Below are positions 17,199 through 25,637 of a stretch of DNA of 64,000 bases, one piece after another (within the stretch, counting starts at the first letter, position 1; each line of letters opens with the position of its first letter). The stretch lies in NCBI GenBank assembly GCA_028820845.1, contig JAPPII010000124.1:1-64000 (forward strand). Direction: 5' to 3'. The notes under the pieces are model-generated. The model searched no databases and was not told where the DNA came from. It saw only the letters and a list, made by a program, of their open reading frames with translations. The DNA comes from Candidatus Poribacteria bacterium. Lineage in GTDB: Bacteria; Poribacteria; WGA-4E; WGA-3G. The translations under genes were made by a program, and so were the position numbers.

Positions 17199-18005
17199 AT
17201 GATTCAAAAACCCGCAACCAACGTCATCCAGCAATTTCGACTTGATGGCAAGGTGAGTCTTGTCACGGGTGCCAGTCGTGGCATCGGACTCGCTATGGTG
17301 GAAGGGCTCGCAGGCGCAGGTTCCGAACTCGTCATTGTTGGCAGAGAACTGGAGACATTAACACCCGTTGCTGAACGAATTGCTGCGGAGACCGGTGGAA
17401 CCGTCCTCCCAATTCAGGCGGATGTCGGGAATCTCACTGAAATTGATGCGCTCGTTGCCCAAACTGTTGAAACCTTCGGCAGAATTGATGTGCTCGTCAA
17501 TAACGCTGGAGTCAATAGACGGAATCCTGCACTGGACTTTACCGAAACGGATTGGGATTTCGTCACAGATATTAATCTCAAAGGTGCCTTCTTTCTCGCA
17601 AAAGCCTGTGGTAACGTTATGAAAGAACAGAAGGCTGGAAAGGTCATTAATACCTTATCGCTCACCTCAGCGATCGGGTTACCCACGAGCGTCGCCTATA
17701 CGGCAGCGAAAGGTGGACTCCTGCAATTGACAAAACTCCTCGCTGTAGAATGGGCGGAACACAACATTCAAGTGAACGGCATCGCACCCGGGTTTATCCG
17801 GACAGAGATGACCGCACCCGCACGCGAAGACAACCGCAATGAATGGATCCTCAACCGGACACCCGCCTATCGGTGGGGAGAGCCTGAAGACTTGGCGGGT
17901 TTGACAATCTTCTTCGCATCCAATGCCTCTGATTTTGTCACCGGTCAAATGGTCTTCGTGGATGGTGGATTCATGGCAGGAAGCGACTGGAGGCGACGTT
18001 CCTGA
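17199..18005 (+). CDS. SDR oxidoreductase (gluconate 5-dehydrogenase/KduD-like)
   Basis: 268 residues. Classical short-chain dehydrogenase: cofactor motif TGASRGIG (23-30), NNAG (101-104), catalytic S154, Y167 and K171, and the C-terminal VTGQMVFVDGGFM. Overall pattern (QQFRLDGKVSLVTGASRGIG, LAVEWAEHNIQVNGIAPGFIRTEMT) is closest to gluconate/2-deoxy-gluconate dehydrogenases, which oxidise or reduce sugar acids with NAD(P). Substrate is not certain. The next gene begins one base after its stop, suggesting co-translation. Confidence 0.85.
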   Translation: MIQKPATNVIQQFRLDGKVSLVTGASRGIGLAMVEGLAGAGSELVIVGRELETLTPVAERIAAETGGTVLPIQADVGNLTEIDALVAQTVETFGRIDVLVNNAGVNRRNPALDFTETDWDFVTDINLKGAFFLAKACGNVMKEQKAGKVINTLSLTSAIGLPTSVAYTAAKGGLLQLTKLLAVEWAEHNIQVNGIAPGFIRTEMTAPAREDNRNEWILNRTPAYRWGEPEDLAGLTIFFASNASDFVTGQMVFVDGGFMAGSDWRRRS

Positions 18006-18006
18006 T

Positions 18007-18243
18007 ATGGAAAAAGAACACAGTTTCGGAAAAGGCGAAAACCAGACTTCACTCAAAGAAATTGAACAGGTCCTGCACGAACTTCAAATTGAAGACGCTG
18101 TTCTCTTTGACCACACACCCGTTTTACGCATCCAGATCTCCGAGGCGCAATTTGCGCATGCACTCGAAATCCGAGAGGTTTTGGTTGAGCGCATAAAACC
18201 CCTCGGATACCGTTTCGTTGCCCTTGATTTAGATGAATTCTAA
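18007..18243 (+). CDS. Stand-alone LarE C-terminal-like domain
   Basis: 78 residues, starting one base after the SDR stop (TGATATGG). The sequence (VLRIQISEAQFAHALEIREV, then LGYRFVALDLDEF) resembles the C-terminal end of LarE, the sulfur transferase that matures the nickel-pincer cofactor. In LarE this region carries the sacrificial Cys part elsewhere in the chain. Here neither the ATP-pyrophosphatase domain nor a Cys is present. It could be a split subunit whose partner lies outside the window, or a domain with a new role. The family call is from pattern recall. Confidence 0.5.
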   Translation: MEKEHSFGKGENQTSLKEIEQVLHELQIEDAVLFDHTPVLRIQISEAQFAHALEIREVLVERIKPLGYRFVALDLDEF

Positions 18244-18247
18244 TTAT

Positions 18248-18263
18248 AGGAGCGAGGGCTCCT
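18248..18263 (+). terminator. Short hairpin after the SDR operon
   Basis: AGGAGC (18248-18253) / GCTCCT (18258-18263) with a four-base loop, four bases after the stop codon, then CGTCTGTCTTG. Weak T-run. Confidence 0.4.
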
Positions 18264-18358
18264 CGTCTGTCTTGTACGAACTACTATTCACTGACCGCCA
18301 TTCACAATCCGCTACCAAAATATTGGCATAGCCTTTCGGAGATTTCGGAGCAAAAAAA

Positions 18359-18387
18359 TTGATTTTCATGCTATGATGTGTTATAAT
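18359..18387 (+). promoter_or_regulatory. Sigma70-type promoter in the leader of the second metzincin gene
   Basis: TTGATT (18359-18364), a 17-base spacer, TATAAT (18382-18387). It would give a leader of about 300 bases before the gene at 18692, crossing the repeat at 18455-18545. Confidence 0.6.
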
Positions 18388-18454
18388 ATTATAACCTAAG
18401 TTCTAAGTTGCTACTAACGGATTTGGCACATTTCAGAAAGGTTTTTCAGTCGCT

Positions 18455-18545
18455 TTCCACACCCCAGAGGGGTGATATATCTATAGAAAATGGCGTATTT
18501 ACCGATCGCACTCCAGCGGAGTGCTATATGTTTATGATACGCGGC
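18455..18545. repeat. Two tandem copies of an ATATGTTTATAG-type palindromic repeat
   Basis: Two similar units: CACCCCAGAGGGGTGATATA then TCTATAGAAAATGGCG at about 18460-18496, and GCACTCCAGCGGAGTGCTAT then ATGTTTATGATACGCG at about 18509-18545. Each has a palindromic head (CCCC.AGA.GGGG or ACTCC.AGC.GGAGT) and a shared AT tail. This class of element is scattered in several bacterial phyla and often yields spurious reading frames. The 18244-18691 spacer holds no gene I would support. Confidence 0.6.
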
Positions 18546-18691
18546 AACTTGCGTTATTATAGCGAAATTTGCAATTATCTATCATATCCTCTTATTCTTG
18601 TATCGGGTATTTGGCTGTTAGAAATAGGTGTCCATTCGCATAGTAGAAATATTTATTGTTATGATAAAACTGATCACCCAAAGGAGTTGCC

Positions 18692-21268
18692 ATGAAAACA
18701 ATAGCCATTTATTTACTTGTGTTTTTGACTTTCGTTACATTTCTATGCTTGCCGAATAGTTTCGCTCAGGAGGAGATGCCTCAGTATGTCGTGCGAACGG
18801 TTTACTTTGTTCCAAATGACCTCCTCCCCGATCCGAATATGGAAGCCTATCTGGGTACATTGATGAAAGATGTCCAAAAGTTTTACGCCGACGAAATGGA
18901 ACGCCATGGGTTTGGCAGAAAAACCTTTAGACTTGAAACCGATGAGGCAGGAAAAGTCATCGTGCACCGTGTGATTGGGCAGTTCGAAACCTCACATTAT
19001 GATTTCCAACCCCTTACATCAATTGGAACTGAAATCAAGGAACACTTCGGTGATATATCAAAGAATATCTATATCACCTCATGCGCCACCAAGAACGGGC
19101 TGGATTGCTTCCTTATAGGTTCTGGCGTGGCTACTGAGTGGAGCCTTCATGAGGGATATGCATACACATACCATAAAGGCGCGACTCATCAGGGAGCTTG
19201 TGGGCTACCGCGTAGTGTTTTCGGCGTTACAATTCACGAGTTAGGGCACGCATTTTCATTGCCTCACGATTTTCGGACCGGAGGGATCATGTCGTATGGT
19301 TATGATGGGATTCCGCTGTCGATGTCTAAGTTTGCAGCTGAATGGTTAGATGCCCATCGGTACTTCAATGAAAACCCAACCGATATTAAGGATACACTCA
19401 CAAGAATAAAAACGTTTCCAATCCTCGCCTATCCACCCAATGCGGCCATTCTCCGCTTTGAGTTGAGTGATCCCGATGGATTGCATCAGGCAAGCATAGT
19501 TGGGTACCGAAAAAACTATGATAACAGCATGAGAGAGAGCTTAATTGCTTGTAAATCCTTAAACGGAACAAGCGCAACTGTTGAATTTATCACCACCGAA
19601 TTAGCCCCATCGCCCCATCATCTTATGTACAATCATCTTTGGGTTATGGATAAGCGTGGAAATTATATACAGGAGCCTTTTTTCTTCCAAGAAGATGATA
19701 TGCAAGCAGCTGATAAAAATCAGGTAGATATCAACAGTGATGGTATTGTTGATGCGAATGACCGAATTCCTGCGGATATCCGAAAAATTTCTGGAGATAA
19801 TCAGCTCGGCCTCCCTAACGCTTGGTTACCAGAACCCTTCGTTGTAGAAGTCGTAGACGCAAATGGTGACCCAGTCGTAGGCATAGAAGTCATCTTTCGT
19901 GTGACTCAGTATCCAACTGAGGATCACCCCGCGGGCTCTCTGCGGAGCGATCACGGGCTTCTCTCCGATATGGAATCCCGCACGGATGCCGATGGACGAG
20001 CACAGAATCATCTGTTGCTCGGATATCAAGTAGAGACTCTCGCCCCTGTAGTCCATGTGAGTGTCCCTGGCGTTTCCAAACAGATCCGTTTTAATGCTAT
20101 GGCGCGAGAAAAAGTACTCATCGATCCGTCAGAATATCCGAATATCTATTGGGTAGACGCGATAGATAACCATCTTTATGGGCCTGAAGGGAGTGAATGG
20201 GTACATGCCACCCAGGTACAAAGTATCGCTTATGATGAATTAAATCGGCAAATGTACTGGATAGAGGGGCTGCTACCTATGGGATATCACTGTGCATCGA
20301 TCAAAAGTACTGCCCTGGATGATCTTTTTTCGCCTCATATAGAAATCTCGACTTTCATGAACATGCCGGTGAGTCTTGCCATTCACCCGTTGCAGGGCAA
20401 ACTCTATTGGACGAATAATCGGGGCGAGATTCAAACGTGCAACCTTGACGGTTCCAATATTGAAAATCTGATCACAGGGCTCAATTCCCCGAAACACATC
20501 ACCATAGATACAGCCCGCAGTAAACTCTATTGGACAGATCGACAAGAACGCATCCTATCGGCAGACCTGAATGGAGAAAATATCCAAACCTTTCTGAAAA
20601 TTCCGCAGACGCTTGGACACATCACAATAGCCGGTGACCACCTCTACTGGACCGAGAAAATTAGTGAAACGAAGGGAATAATCAGACGCGCGGATCTTGA
20701 AAAACATAGGCTGAAAGTATTATATAGGTTAGATAGCGTCCCAGTGGGCATTGCTGTCGACCTTGCAAGTGAGAAGTTGTATTGGACAGATACCCAAGGG
20801 CGCATCCGTCGCGCAAATTTTAACGGTTCACAGATTGAAGATGTTATCATAGGATTACTTGTGCCAGGTCAACTCGTGCTTGACATACCTCGTCCTATGG
20901 ATGAGAGTGAGAGTATGGATGAGAGTGAGAGTGTCTCTGCCGCACCGGGGCACCTTGAGTCTTTTCCACACCCTGAGTTGACAGAGGTCTTACCGAACTA
21001 TCCCAATCCGTTCAACCCGGAGACGTGGATTCCGTATCGTTTAGCTGCCCCTGCTGAAGTCAGCATCGCTATCTATGCTGCGGATGGCAAGTTAGTGCGG
21101 ACGTTGGATTTAGGACATAGGTCAGTCGGTAGTTATGAAACTCGGAGTCGTGCTGCCTATTGGGATGGTCGAAATGACCAAGGGGAGCCTGTAGCAAGCG
21201 GTGTCTATTTCTATACCCTTAAAGCCGATGCATTCACCGCGACGCGGAAGATGTTGATCCTGAAGTAA
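18692..21268 (+). CDS. Secreted metzincin-like protease with Big-type and YWTD propeller domains
   Basis: 858 residues. Signal peptide 1-26. The metalloprotease domain (about 33-215) is paralogous to that at 513: HELGHAFSLPHD (182-193) keeps the three zinc histidines but has Ser for the usual Gly of HExxHxxGxxH. M200 in GIMSYG is the Met-turn. A Ca-binding loop DINSDGIVDANDRI follows, then an invasin-like Ig region (about 365-475), then LDL-receptor class B repeats (LYWTN, LYWTD, LYWTE, LYWTD; about 490-730) making a beta-propeller. An acidic linker MDESES(x2) precedes the tail NYPNPFNPETWIPYRL...TRKMLILK. It is exported and probably surface-anchored or secreted. AAGGAG precedes the ATG. Confidence 0.85.
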   Translation: MKTIAIYLLVFLTFVTFLCLPNSFAQEEMPQYVVRTVYFVPNDLLPDPNMEAYLGTLMKDVQKFYADEMERHGFGRKTFRLETDEAGKVIVHRVIGQFETSHYDFQPLTSIGTEIKEHFGDISKNIYITSCATKNGLDCFLIGSGVATEWSLHEGYAYTYHKGATHQGACGLPRSVFGVTIHELGHAFSLPHDFRTGGIMSYGYDGIPLSMSKFAAEWLDAHRYFNENPTDIKDTLTRIKTFPILAYPPNAAILRFELSDPDGLHQASIVGYRKNYDNSMRESLIACKSLNGTSATVEFITTELAPSPHHLMYNHLWVMDKRGNYIQEPFFFQEDDMQAADKNQVDINSDGIVDANDRIPADIRKISGDNQLGLPNAWLPEPFVVEVVDANGDPVVGIEVIFRVTQYPTEDHPAGSLRSDHGLLSDMESRTDADGRAQNHLLLGYQVETLAPVVHVSVPGVSKQIRFNAMAREKVLIDPSEYPNIYWVDAIDNHLYGPEGSEWVHATQVQSIAYDELNRQMYWIEGLLPMGYHCASIKSTALDDLFSPHIEISTFMNMPVSLAIHPLQGKLYWTNNRGEIQTCNLDGSNIENLITGLNSPKHITIDTARSKLYWTDRQERILSADLNGENIQTFLKIPQTLGHITIAGDHLYWTEKISETKGIIRRADLEKHRLKVLYRLDSVPVGIAVDLASEKLYWTDTQGRIRRANFNGSQIEDVIIGLLVPGQLVLDIPRPMDESESMDESESVSAAPGHLESFPHPELTEVLPNYPNPFNPETWIPYRLAAPAEVSIAIYAADGKLVRTLDLGHRSVGSYETRSRAAYWDGRNDQGEPVASGVYFYTLKADAFTATRKMLILK

Positions 21269-21436
21269 GTCTGGTGTGTTTCAGAATCCCCGTGGCGGAA
21301 TATTATATTGAAATCCGTTATAAGGCAAAATTTGCGAGTCAATCCTTGAGAAGTCTTGGGTTTTCTACTTCCGTCGTCTCGAAAAGGCAATGAAGGGGTG
21401 CGAAAAATAAAAAACGGTTAAAATATAAGGATACCG

Positions 21437-22498
21437 ATGCAGAAAACTGAACAGGAACCTTCACCAACACAGCACCTTGTTACGACTTACCTCAGCGATG
21501 TCAAACGCAGGGTTGATGCCTGCATCTTCGATTTCCTCCCGACTGCCCACGAGCACCCGGATGTCCATCAGTTGTACCAGATGATGTTAGACTACCCCCG
21601 CCGCGCCGGTAAAGGGTTAAGACCCGCGCTCTGTATGCTTATCTGTGAAGCGTTCGGCGGAGACCCAGAACGCGCCGTAAACACTGCCGCCTCACTCGAA
21701 CTCCTCCAGAATTGGCTCCTGATTCACGACGATATTGAAGACGGTTCCGAACTCCGTAGAGGTGAACCCTGTCTCCATCAAAAGCACGGAACTCCGATGG
21801 CAATCAACGTTGGCGATGCACTCCACTGCAAGATGTGGGAACTCCTCCACCGAAATACAGAGGTCCTCGGCCATGAACTCGCCTTCCGAATCCTATCTGA
21901 GTTTATACAACTCAGCAACCAAGTCGTTGAAGGACAGCACATCGAATTAAGTTGGGTCAATGATAACCGCTGGGATCTCGACGAGGAAGACTACTTGACA
22001 ATGTGTATACAGAAGACCGCCTGGTATACCTGTATTACGCCTTGTCGGGTCGGGGCAATTATTGGCGGGGCAAGCGAAACAGAAATAGACGCATTCGTTG
22101 AACTCGGCAAAGACATCGGAATCGCCTTCCAGATTCAAGACGATGTCCTTAACCTCATCGGCGATGTCGGTAGGTACGGAAAAGAGATCGCTGGCGACAT
22201 CAGCGAAGGCAAACGCACTCTTGTTCTTATTCATCTCATTAACGCCTGCACTGCTACCGAAGCACAGCAGGTTATTGATATCATGGCACGTCCGCGAGAT
22301 GAGAAGTCCGAGGCGGAAGTTGAGAGCGTTCTTCAGTTAATGCAGAAATATAAATCTATTACTTACGCCCAACAACGTTCTAAAGCCCTTCTACAGGAAG
22401 CTGCAGGACGGTTTAGCCATAACTTTGCCCTTCCTGATGAACGTGCAAAACAATTGTTTTTATCTTTAATTCATTTTTTCGTTGAACGTGAATACTAA
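21437..22498 (+). CDS. Polyprenyl diphosphate synthase
   Basis: 353 residues. Trans-prenyltransferase of the FPP/GGPP synthase family: KGLRPALC binds substrate, the first aspartate motif is DDIED (98-102, a DDxxD), followed by RRG, and the second is FQIQDD. It condenses isopentenyl diphosphate with allylic diphosphates in the cytoplasm to give a C15-C20 or longer precursor of quinones, carotenoids or undecaprenol-type lipids. Chain length cannot be told by eye. The downstream aldolase at 22527 follows by 28 bases, and a shared transcript is likely. Confidence 0.88.
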   Translation: MQKTEQEPSPTQHLVTTYLSDVKRRVDACIFDFLPTAHEHPDVHQLYQMMLDYPRRAGKGLRPALCMLICEAFGGDPERAVNTAASLELLQNWLLIHDDIEDGSELRRGEPCLHQKHGTPMAINVGDALHCKMWELLHRNTEVLGHELAFRILSEFIQLSNQVVEGQHIELSWVNDNRWDLDEEDYLTMCIQKTAWYTCITPCRVGAIIGGASETEIDAFVELGKDIGIAFQIQDDVLNLIGDVGRYGKEIAGDISEGKRTLVLIHLINACTATEAQQVIDIMARPRDEKSEAEVESVLQLMQKYKSITYAQQRSKALLQEAAGRFSHNFALPDERAKQLFLSLIHFFVEREY

Positions 22499-22526
22499 CT
22501 GATAACCAGTAAAAAAGGAGAGGTTA

Positions 22527-23591
22527 ATGAACGATATTTCTTCTGGAAAATTGCGTGGTATCACCAAACTCGCCGATACAAACGGTCGTTTTAAAATGAT
22601 GGCAATCGACCAGCGCGGCTCCATGGTCCAAGCACTCGCTGATACACTAAACAAGGACAATGCCGATGTCCAATATGAAGATGTCGCCGCACTCAAAACC
22701 TTGATAACGCGGGTTCTTGCCCCGAATGCCACTGCAGTTCTCACCGACCCGATTTACGGACATCCTTACTCTATCACGGAGATTCCACGCGATGTCGCAC
22801 TCCTACTCGCCTATGAAGAATCAGGTTATGTTAGCGAAGGGGTTGCCGAGAACGAGCGTCTCTCCAACCCTATTGAAAATTGGAGTATTGCCAAGGCACA
22901 GCGCGCCGGAGCAGATGCCATTAAACTCCTCGCCTACTACCATCCCGATGCCTCACCGGAAACCCTGAAGCATCAGCAAGCCTTTGTACGTCATGTCGGA
23001 GACGAGTGTGAGAAGCACGATCTGCCGTTCCTGTTGGAATTGGTGAGCTACGCACTTGAAGGGACTACGAAGAGCGTCGCGTTTGCAAAACAGAAACCTG
23101 ACCTTGTTATTCGGAGCGTCGAGGAATTCATTGATCCCAGTTATAAAGTCGATATTCTAAAATTAGAGTTCCCCGCCGACCTTAAATACACTGCGGATTA
23201 TCAAAATTCTGATTTTTATGCTGGGGATTCGGCTTATGAGCTTGCTGAAGTGAAAGAGGTCTGTCAGAAATTGGACGAAACCTCAACGCTGCCTTGGGTC
23301 ATCTTAAGTGCCGGTGTCGATATTGAGGAATTTATCGAGAACGTCCACCTTGCAACCGGTGCGGGTGCAAGTGGTTTCCTCTGTGGTAGAGCCATCTGGA
23401 AAGACGCTGTCCAGTATTACCCTGACACCAACGCGGTCAAGCAATTCCTTGAAAACGAAGCGACGACGAACTTCACAAATGCGAACGCTGCAGCTGAAAG
23501 CGCACTGCCGTGGTTTGAACATCGCCAGTTCGGAGGCGAACAGAATGTTCGTGTAGCCAAGCAGTCCGGGACGTGGTACCAAGATTATTAA
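22527..23591 (+). CDS. LacD/DeoC-family class I aldolase (tagatose-bisphosphate aldolase-like)
   Basis: 354 residues. AIDQRGSM near the N-terminus, KLLAYYHPD and KVDILKLEFP match the tagatose-1,6-bisphosphate aldolase family. K212 in ILKLEFP is the expected Schiff-base lysine. It would cleave a ketose bisphosphate to dihydroxyacetone phosphate and glyceraldehyde 3-phosphate. GGAGAGG precedes the ATG. The stop TAA at 23589-23591 is followed in the same frame by 28 further codons of protein-like sequence (DEDCWQLATTAQAELDRKRL) ending at TAA 23676-23678, so the natural protein may be longer. Confidence 0.82.
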   Translation: MNDISSGKLRGITKLADTNGRFKMMAIDQRGSMVQALADTLNKDNADVQYEDVAALKTLITRVLAPNATAVLTDPIYGHPYSITEIPRDVALLLAYEESGYVSEGVAENERLSNPIENWSIAKAQRAGADAIKLLAYYHPDASPETLKHQQAFVRHVGDECEKHDLPFLLELVSYALEGTTKSVAFAKQKPDLVIRSVEEFIDPSYKVDILKLEFPADLKYTADYQNSDFYAGDSAYELAEVKEVCQKLDETSTLPWVILSAGVDIEEFIENVHLATGAGASGFLCGRAIWKDAVQYYPDTNAVKQFLENEATTNFTNANAAAESALPWFEHRQFGGEQNVRVAKQSGTWYQDY

Positions 23592-23678
23592 ACTCTGTCC
23601 CCATTTACCGATGAAGACTGCTGGCAGCTTGCAACAACGGCGCAAGCGGAACTTGACCGAAAACGCTTAGGATACTAA
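23592..23678 (+). pseudogene. In-frame C-terminal extension of the aldolase beyond a TAA stop
   Basis: 28 sense codons directly follow the aldolase stop without a frame change. The product segment begins TLSPFTDEDCWQLATTAQAE and ends RKRLGY. Its amphipathic, ordinary composition looks like a lost C-terminal helix rather than random spacer. It would be explained by a point mutation to TAA in the last coding region, or a base-call error. No independent start is apparent. Confidence 0.45.
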
Positions 23679-23683
23679 GGGGC

Positions 23684-24169
23684 TTATTCTACGCTTGGCG
23701 AATCGCTAAAAAAGTGAATCTTTGAAAAGATTTTTTGGGCAATCTGGAGGGTTGTGTCCGCTGAGACCTTCCCTCCTGTTTCTGCTACCAGGATAACAAC
23801 GGCGTCTTGGACGAATAGGAAATTCGCACCCGCTTGCCATACCATATCGCCCAGACCGTGTTTATTGTTCGCTGGTGGTTGATAGATAGAATCACGCCCA
23901 CCGGGTTTTGGCACCGTCTGCGCCGATAGCCGGAATCTACCTTCGTCAGCCGCTGTGCATGCCTCGTCGCCCGACGCAAAAAACCAGTAATGAATCGCTA
24001 CTGCCGCTGCCGCTGTCTGGTTTAACCACCATCTATCACGCCAACCGAATTGCGCGGAAGGAGCCTTCGGTGCTGTCGGAGAATAGATCTCTTGGGAGGA
24101 TACATGGCGTGCTGCCACGTCCGCAAGGTCATCAGTTGTGAGTTGAATCTGTTCCAGCGTGAATTTCAT
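23684..24169 (-). CDS. Protein of unknown function
   Basis: 161 residues, no signal peptide. The N-terminus (MKFTLEQIQLTTDDLADVAARHVSSQE) is helical. The middle is rich in aromatic residues (FGWRDRWWLNQTAAAAVAIHYWFFASGDE). The end has an alternating beta pattern (NFLFVQDAVVILVAETGGKVSADTTLQIAQKIFSKI), with the Thr/Ala/Gly-rich strand common in anti-parallel cores. No family recognised. It is convergent with the aldolase and divergent from lptF. Confidence 0.55.
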   Translation of the reverse strand: MKFTLEQIQLTTDDLADVAARHVSSQEIYSPTAPKAPSAQFGWRDRWWLNQTAAAAVAIHYWFFASGDEACTAADEGRFRLSAQTVPKPGGRDSIYQPPANNKHGLGDMVWQAGANFLFVQDAVVILVAETGGKVSADTTLQIAQKIFSKIHFFSDSPSVE

Positions 24170-24331
24170 AAAGGATATAATAGCATTTCAGTCGCGGAAT
24201 TTCAAATTAAAAACGGTGCGTGTTCCCACTAACTTATGGGTTTTCTAAAAAAATAAAGGTTTTTTAACCATAAATCAACTAATACAAAAATAGAATAAGT
24301 ATTTTAAAGGTTCTCGGTTACTGACAACTAT

Positions 24332-25534
24332 ATGCGAATATTATCACGATATATCCTCAAAGAATTTTTTCCGCCCTTCATAATAGCACTCACCTGTTTC
24401 ACCGTTATGCTTATCTTCAATGATCTGTTTCGGTTGACGAAACTTTTTGTGCAGAAAGGGGTCAGTCCGCTCTATCTTATTGAATTAATCTTCTATATGA
24501 TGCCGGTCATGGTTGTGTTAGCACTCCCGATGGCAGTTTTGGTCGCGATCTTGCTTGCACTTGGACGACTCGCCTCTGATAACGAAATAACAGCAATGAA
24601 ATCGCACGGTGTGGCATTCTACCAACTGATGCTACCCCTTTTGGGAGTCGCGCTGATATTGAGTTTTGTGAACTTAGCACTCATGGACTATGCCTTGCCA
24701 CAGGCGAACCTCGCCTATGCTTCACTCAGACGCGATATACAAAAACATAATCCCGCTTTCGTCCTTGAGGAAGCCACTGTTATGAAGGAATTGGAAACCG
24801 AGGGGAAGTTGTGGATGTATGAATCTACCAATGCAGAAAGCGGACGCATGCAGAACGTCAAAATCTGGGATAGCATTTGGGGTGGACGTCCAGTATTTAG
24901 CCACGCACAAGAAGCGACCCTCGCTTTTGAAGACGGTCGAGCAATGCTGACGCTTTACGACGGACTTTCTTATGAACCCGCAACAGACAATCCAGATGAG
25001 TTTCGTATAACGAAGTTTCAACAACAAAAACTTTCACTTCAGATGACCGAAGACTTGGAGCGCGGCGAATTTCAAAATCAGACTCCGCGTTCGATGAGTG
25101 TTGCTCAACTCAAGGAATTCATCGGCACATTGCAATCCACCGTCCAAACCAGCGCAAACCCAGACTACGCACGCCATAAACTCCGTTTTGCTCAGGTCGA
25201 ATATCACAAAAAATTCTCTATTCCATTTGCATGTTTCGCACTCGGTTTAATTGGTATTCCGTTAGGGTTGATGGTGAAACGGAGCGGCAAAATGATCGGA
25301 TTTGGGATCGGATTAGCTGTAATCGTCATCTATTACTTATTATTACAAGCCGGGCAGACGGCAGGGGTTGACGATGTTCTCTCGCCAATCTTTGCTATGT
25401 GGCTACCGAATATTGTCATTGGGATATTTGGAATCGCGCTCAGTCTCTGGGTAATGGGCGAAGGAAAATTACGCGCTTGGCGGGATCGGGACAGGAAAGT
25501 GCCACTCGTTGTTAATAGGAAAGCAGAATCTTAG
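24332..25534 (+). CDS. lptF: LPS export ABC transporter permease LptF
   Basis: 400 residues of the YjgP/YjgQ family. Three N-terminal membrane helices (starting LSRYILKEFFPPFIIALTCF), a periplasmic beta-jellyroll of about 130-260, and three C-terminal helices with the family signature FAQVEYHKKFSIPFACFALG. With LptG and the ATPase LptB it extracts lipopolysaccharide from the inner membrane and hands it to LptC/LptA, so it supports a real outer membrane in this organism. lptG follows at 25638. lptB/C/A are not in the window. Confidence 0.92.
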   Translation: MRILSRYILKEFFPPFIIALTCFTVMLIFNDLFRLTKLFVQKGVSPLYLIELIFYMMPVMVVLALPMAVLVAILLALGRLASDNEITAMKSHGVAFYQLMLPLLGVALILSFVNLALMDYALPQANLAYASLRRDIQKHNPAFVLEEATVMKELETEGKLWMYESTNAESGRMQNVKIWDSIWGGRPVFSHAQEATLAFEDGRAMLTLYDGLSYEPATDNPDEFRITKFQQQKLSLQMTEDLERGEFQNQTPRSMSVAQLKEFIGTLQSTVQTSANPDYARHKLRFAQVEYHKKFSIPFACFALGLIGIPLGLMVKRSGKMIGFGIGLAVIVIYYLLLQAGQTAGVDDVLSPIFAMWLPNIVIGIFGIALSLWVMGEGKLRAWRDRDRKVPLVVNRKAES

Positions 25535-25637
25535 CTGCTATATCGCATACCTTATAGATATACAAAACGCAAAGTTGTAGCACACGCGTCCCACTGCCTC
25601 ACGATTAAAAATAAAAGTTTCAGGATGTGAACATCGT

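Noticed and set aside
18408-18695. 95-residue frame upstream of the second metzincin gene
   Set aside because: It starts at TTG without a ribosome-binding site, crosses two palindromic repeat units and overlaps the next start.
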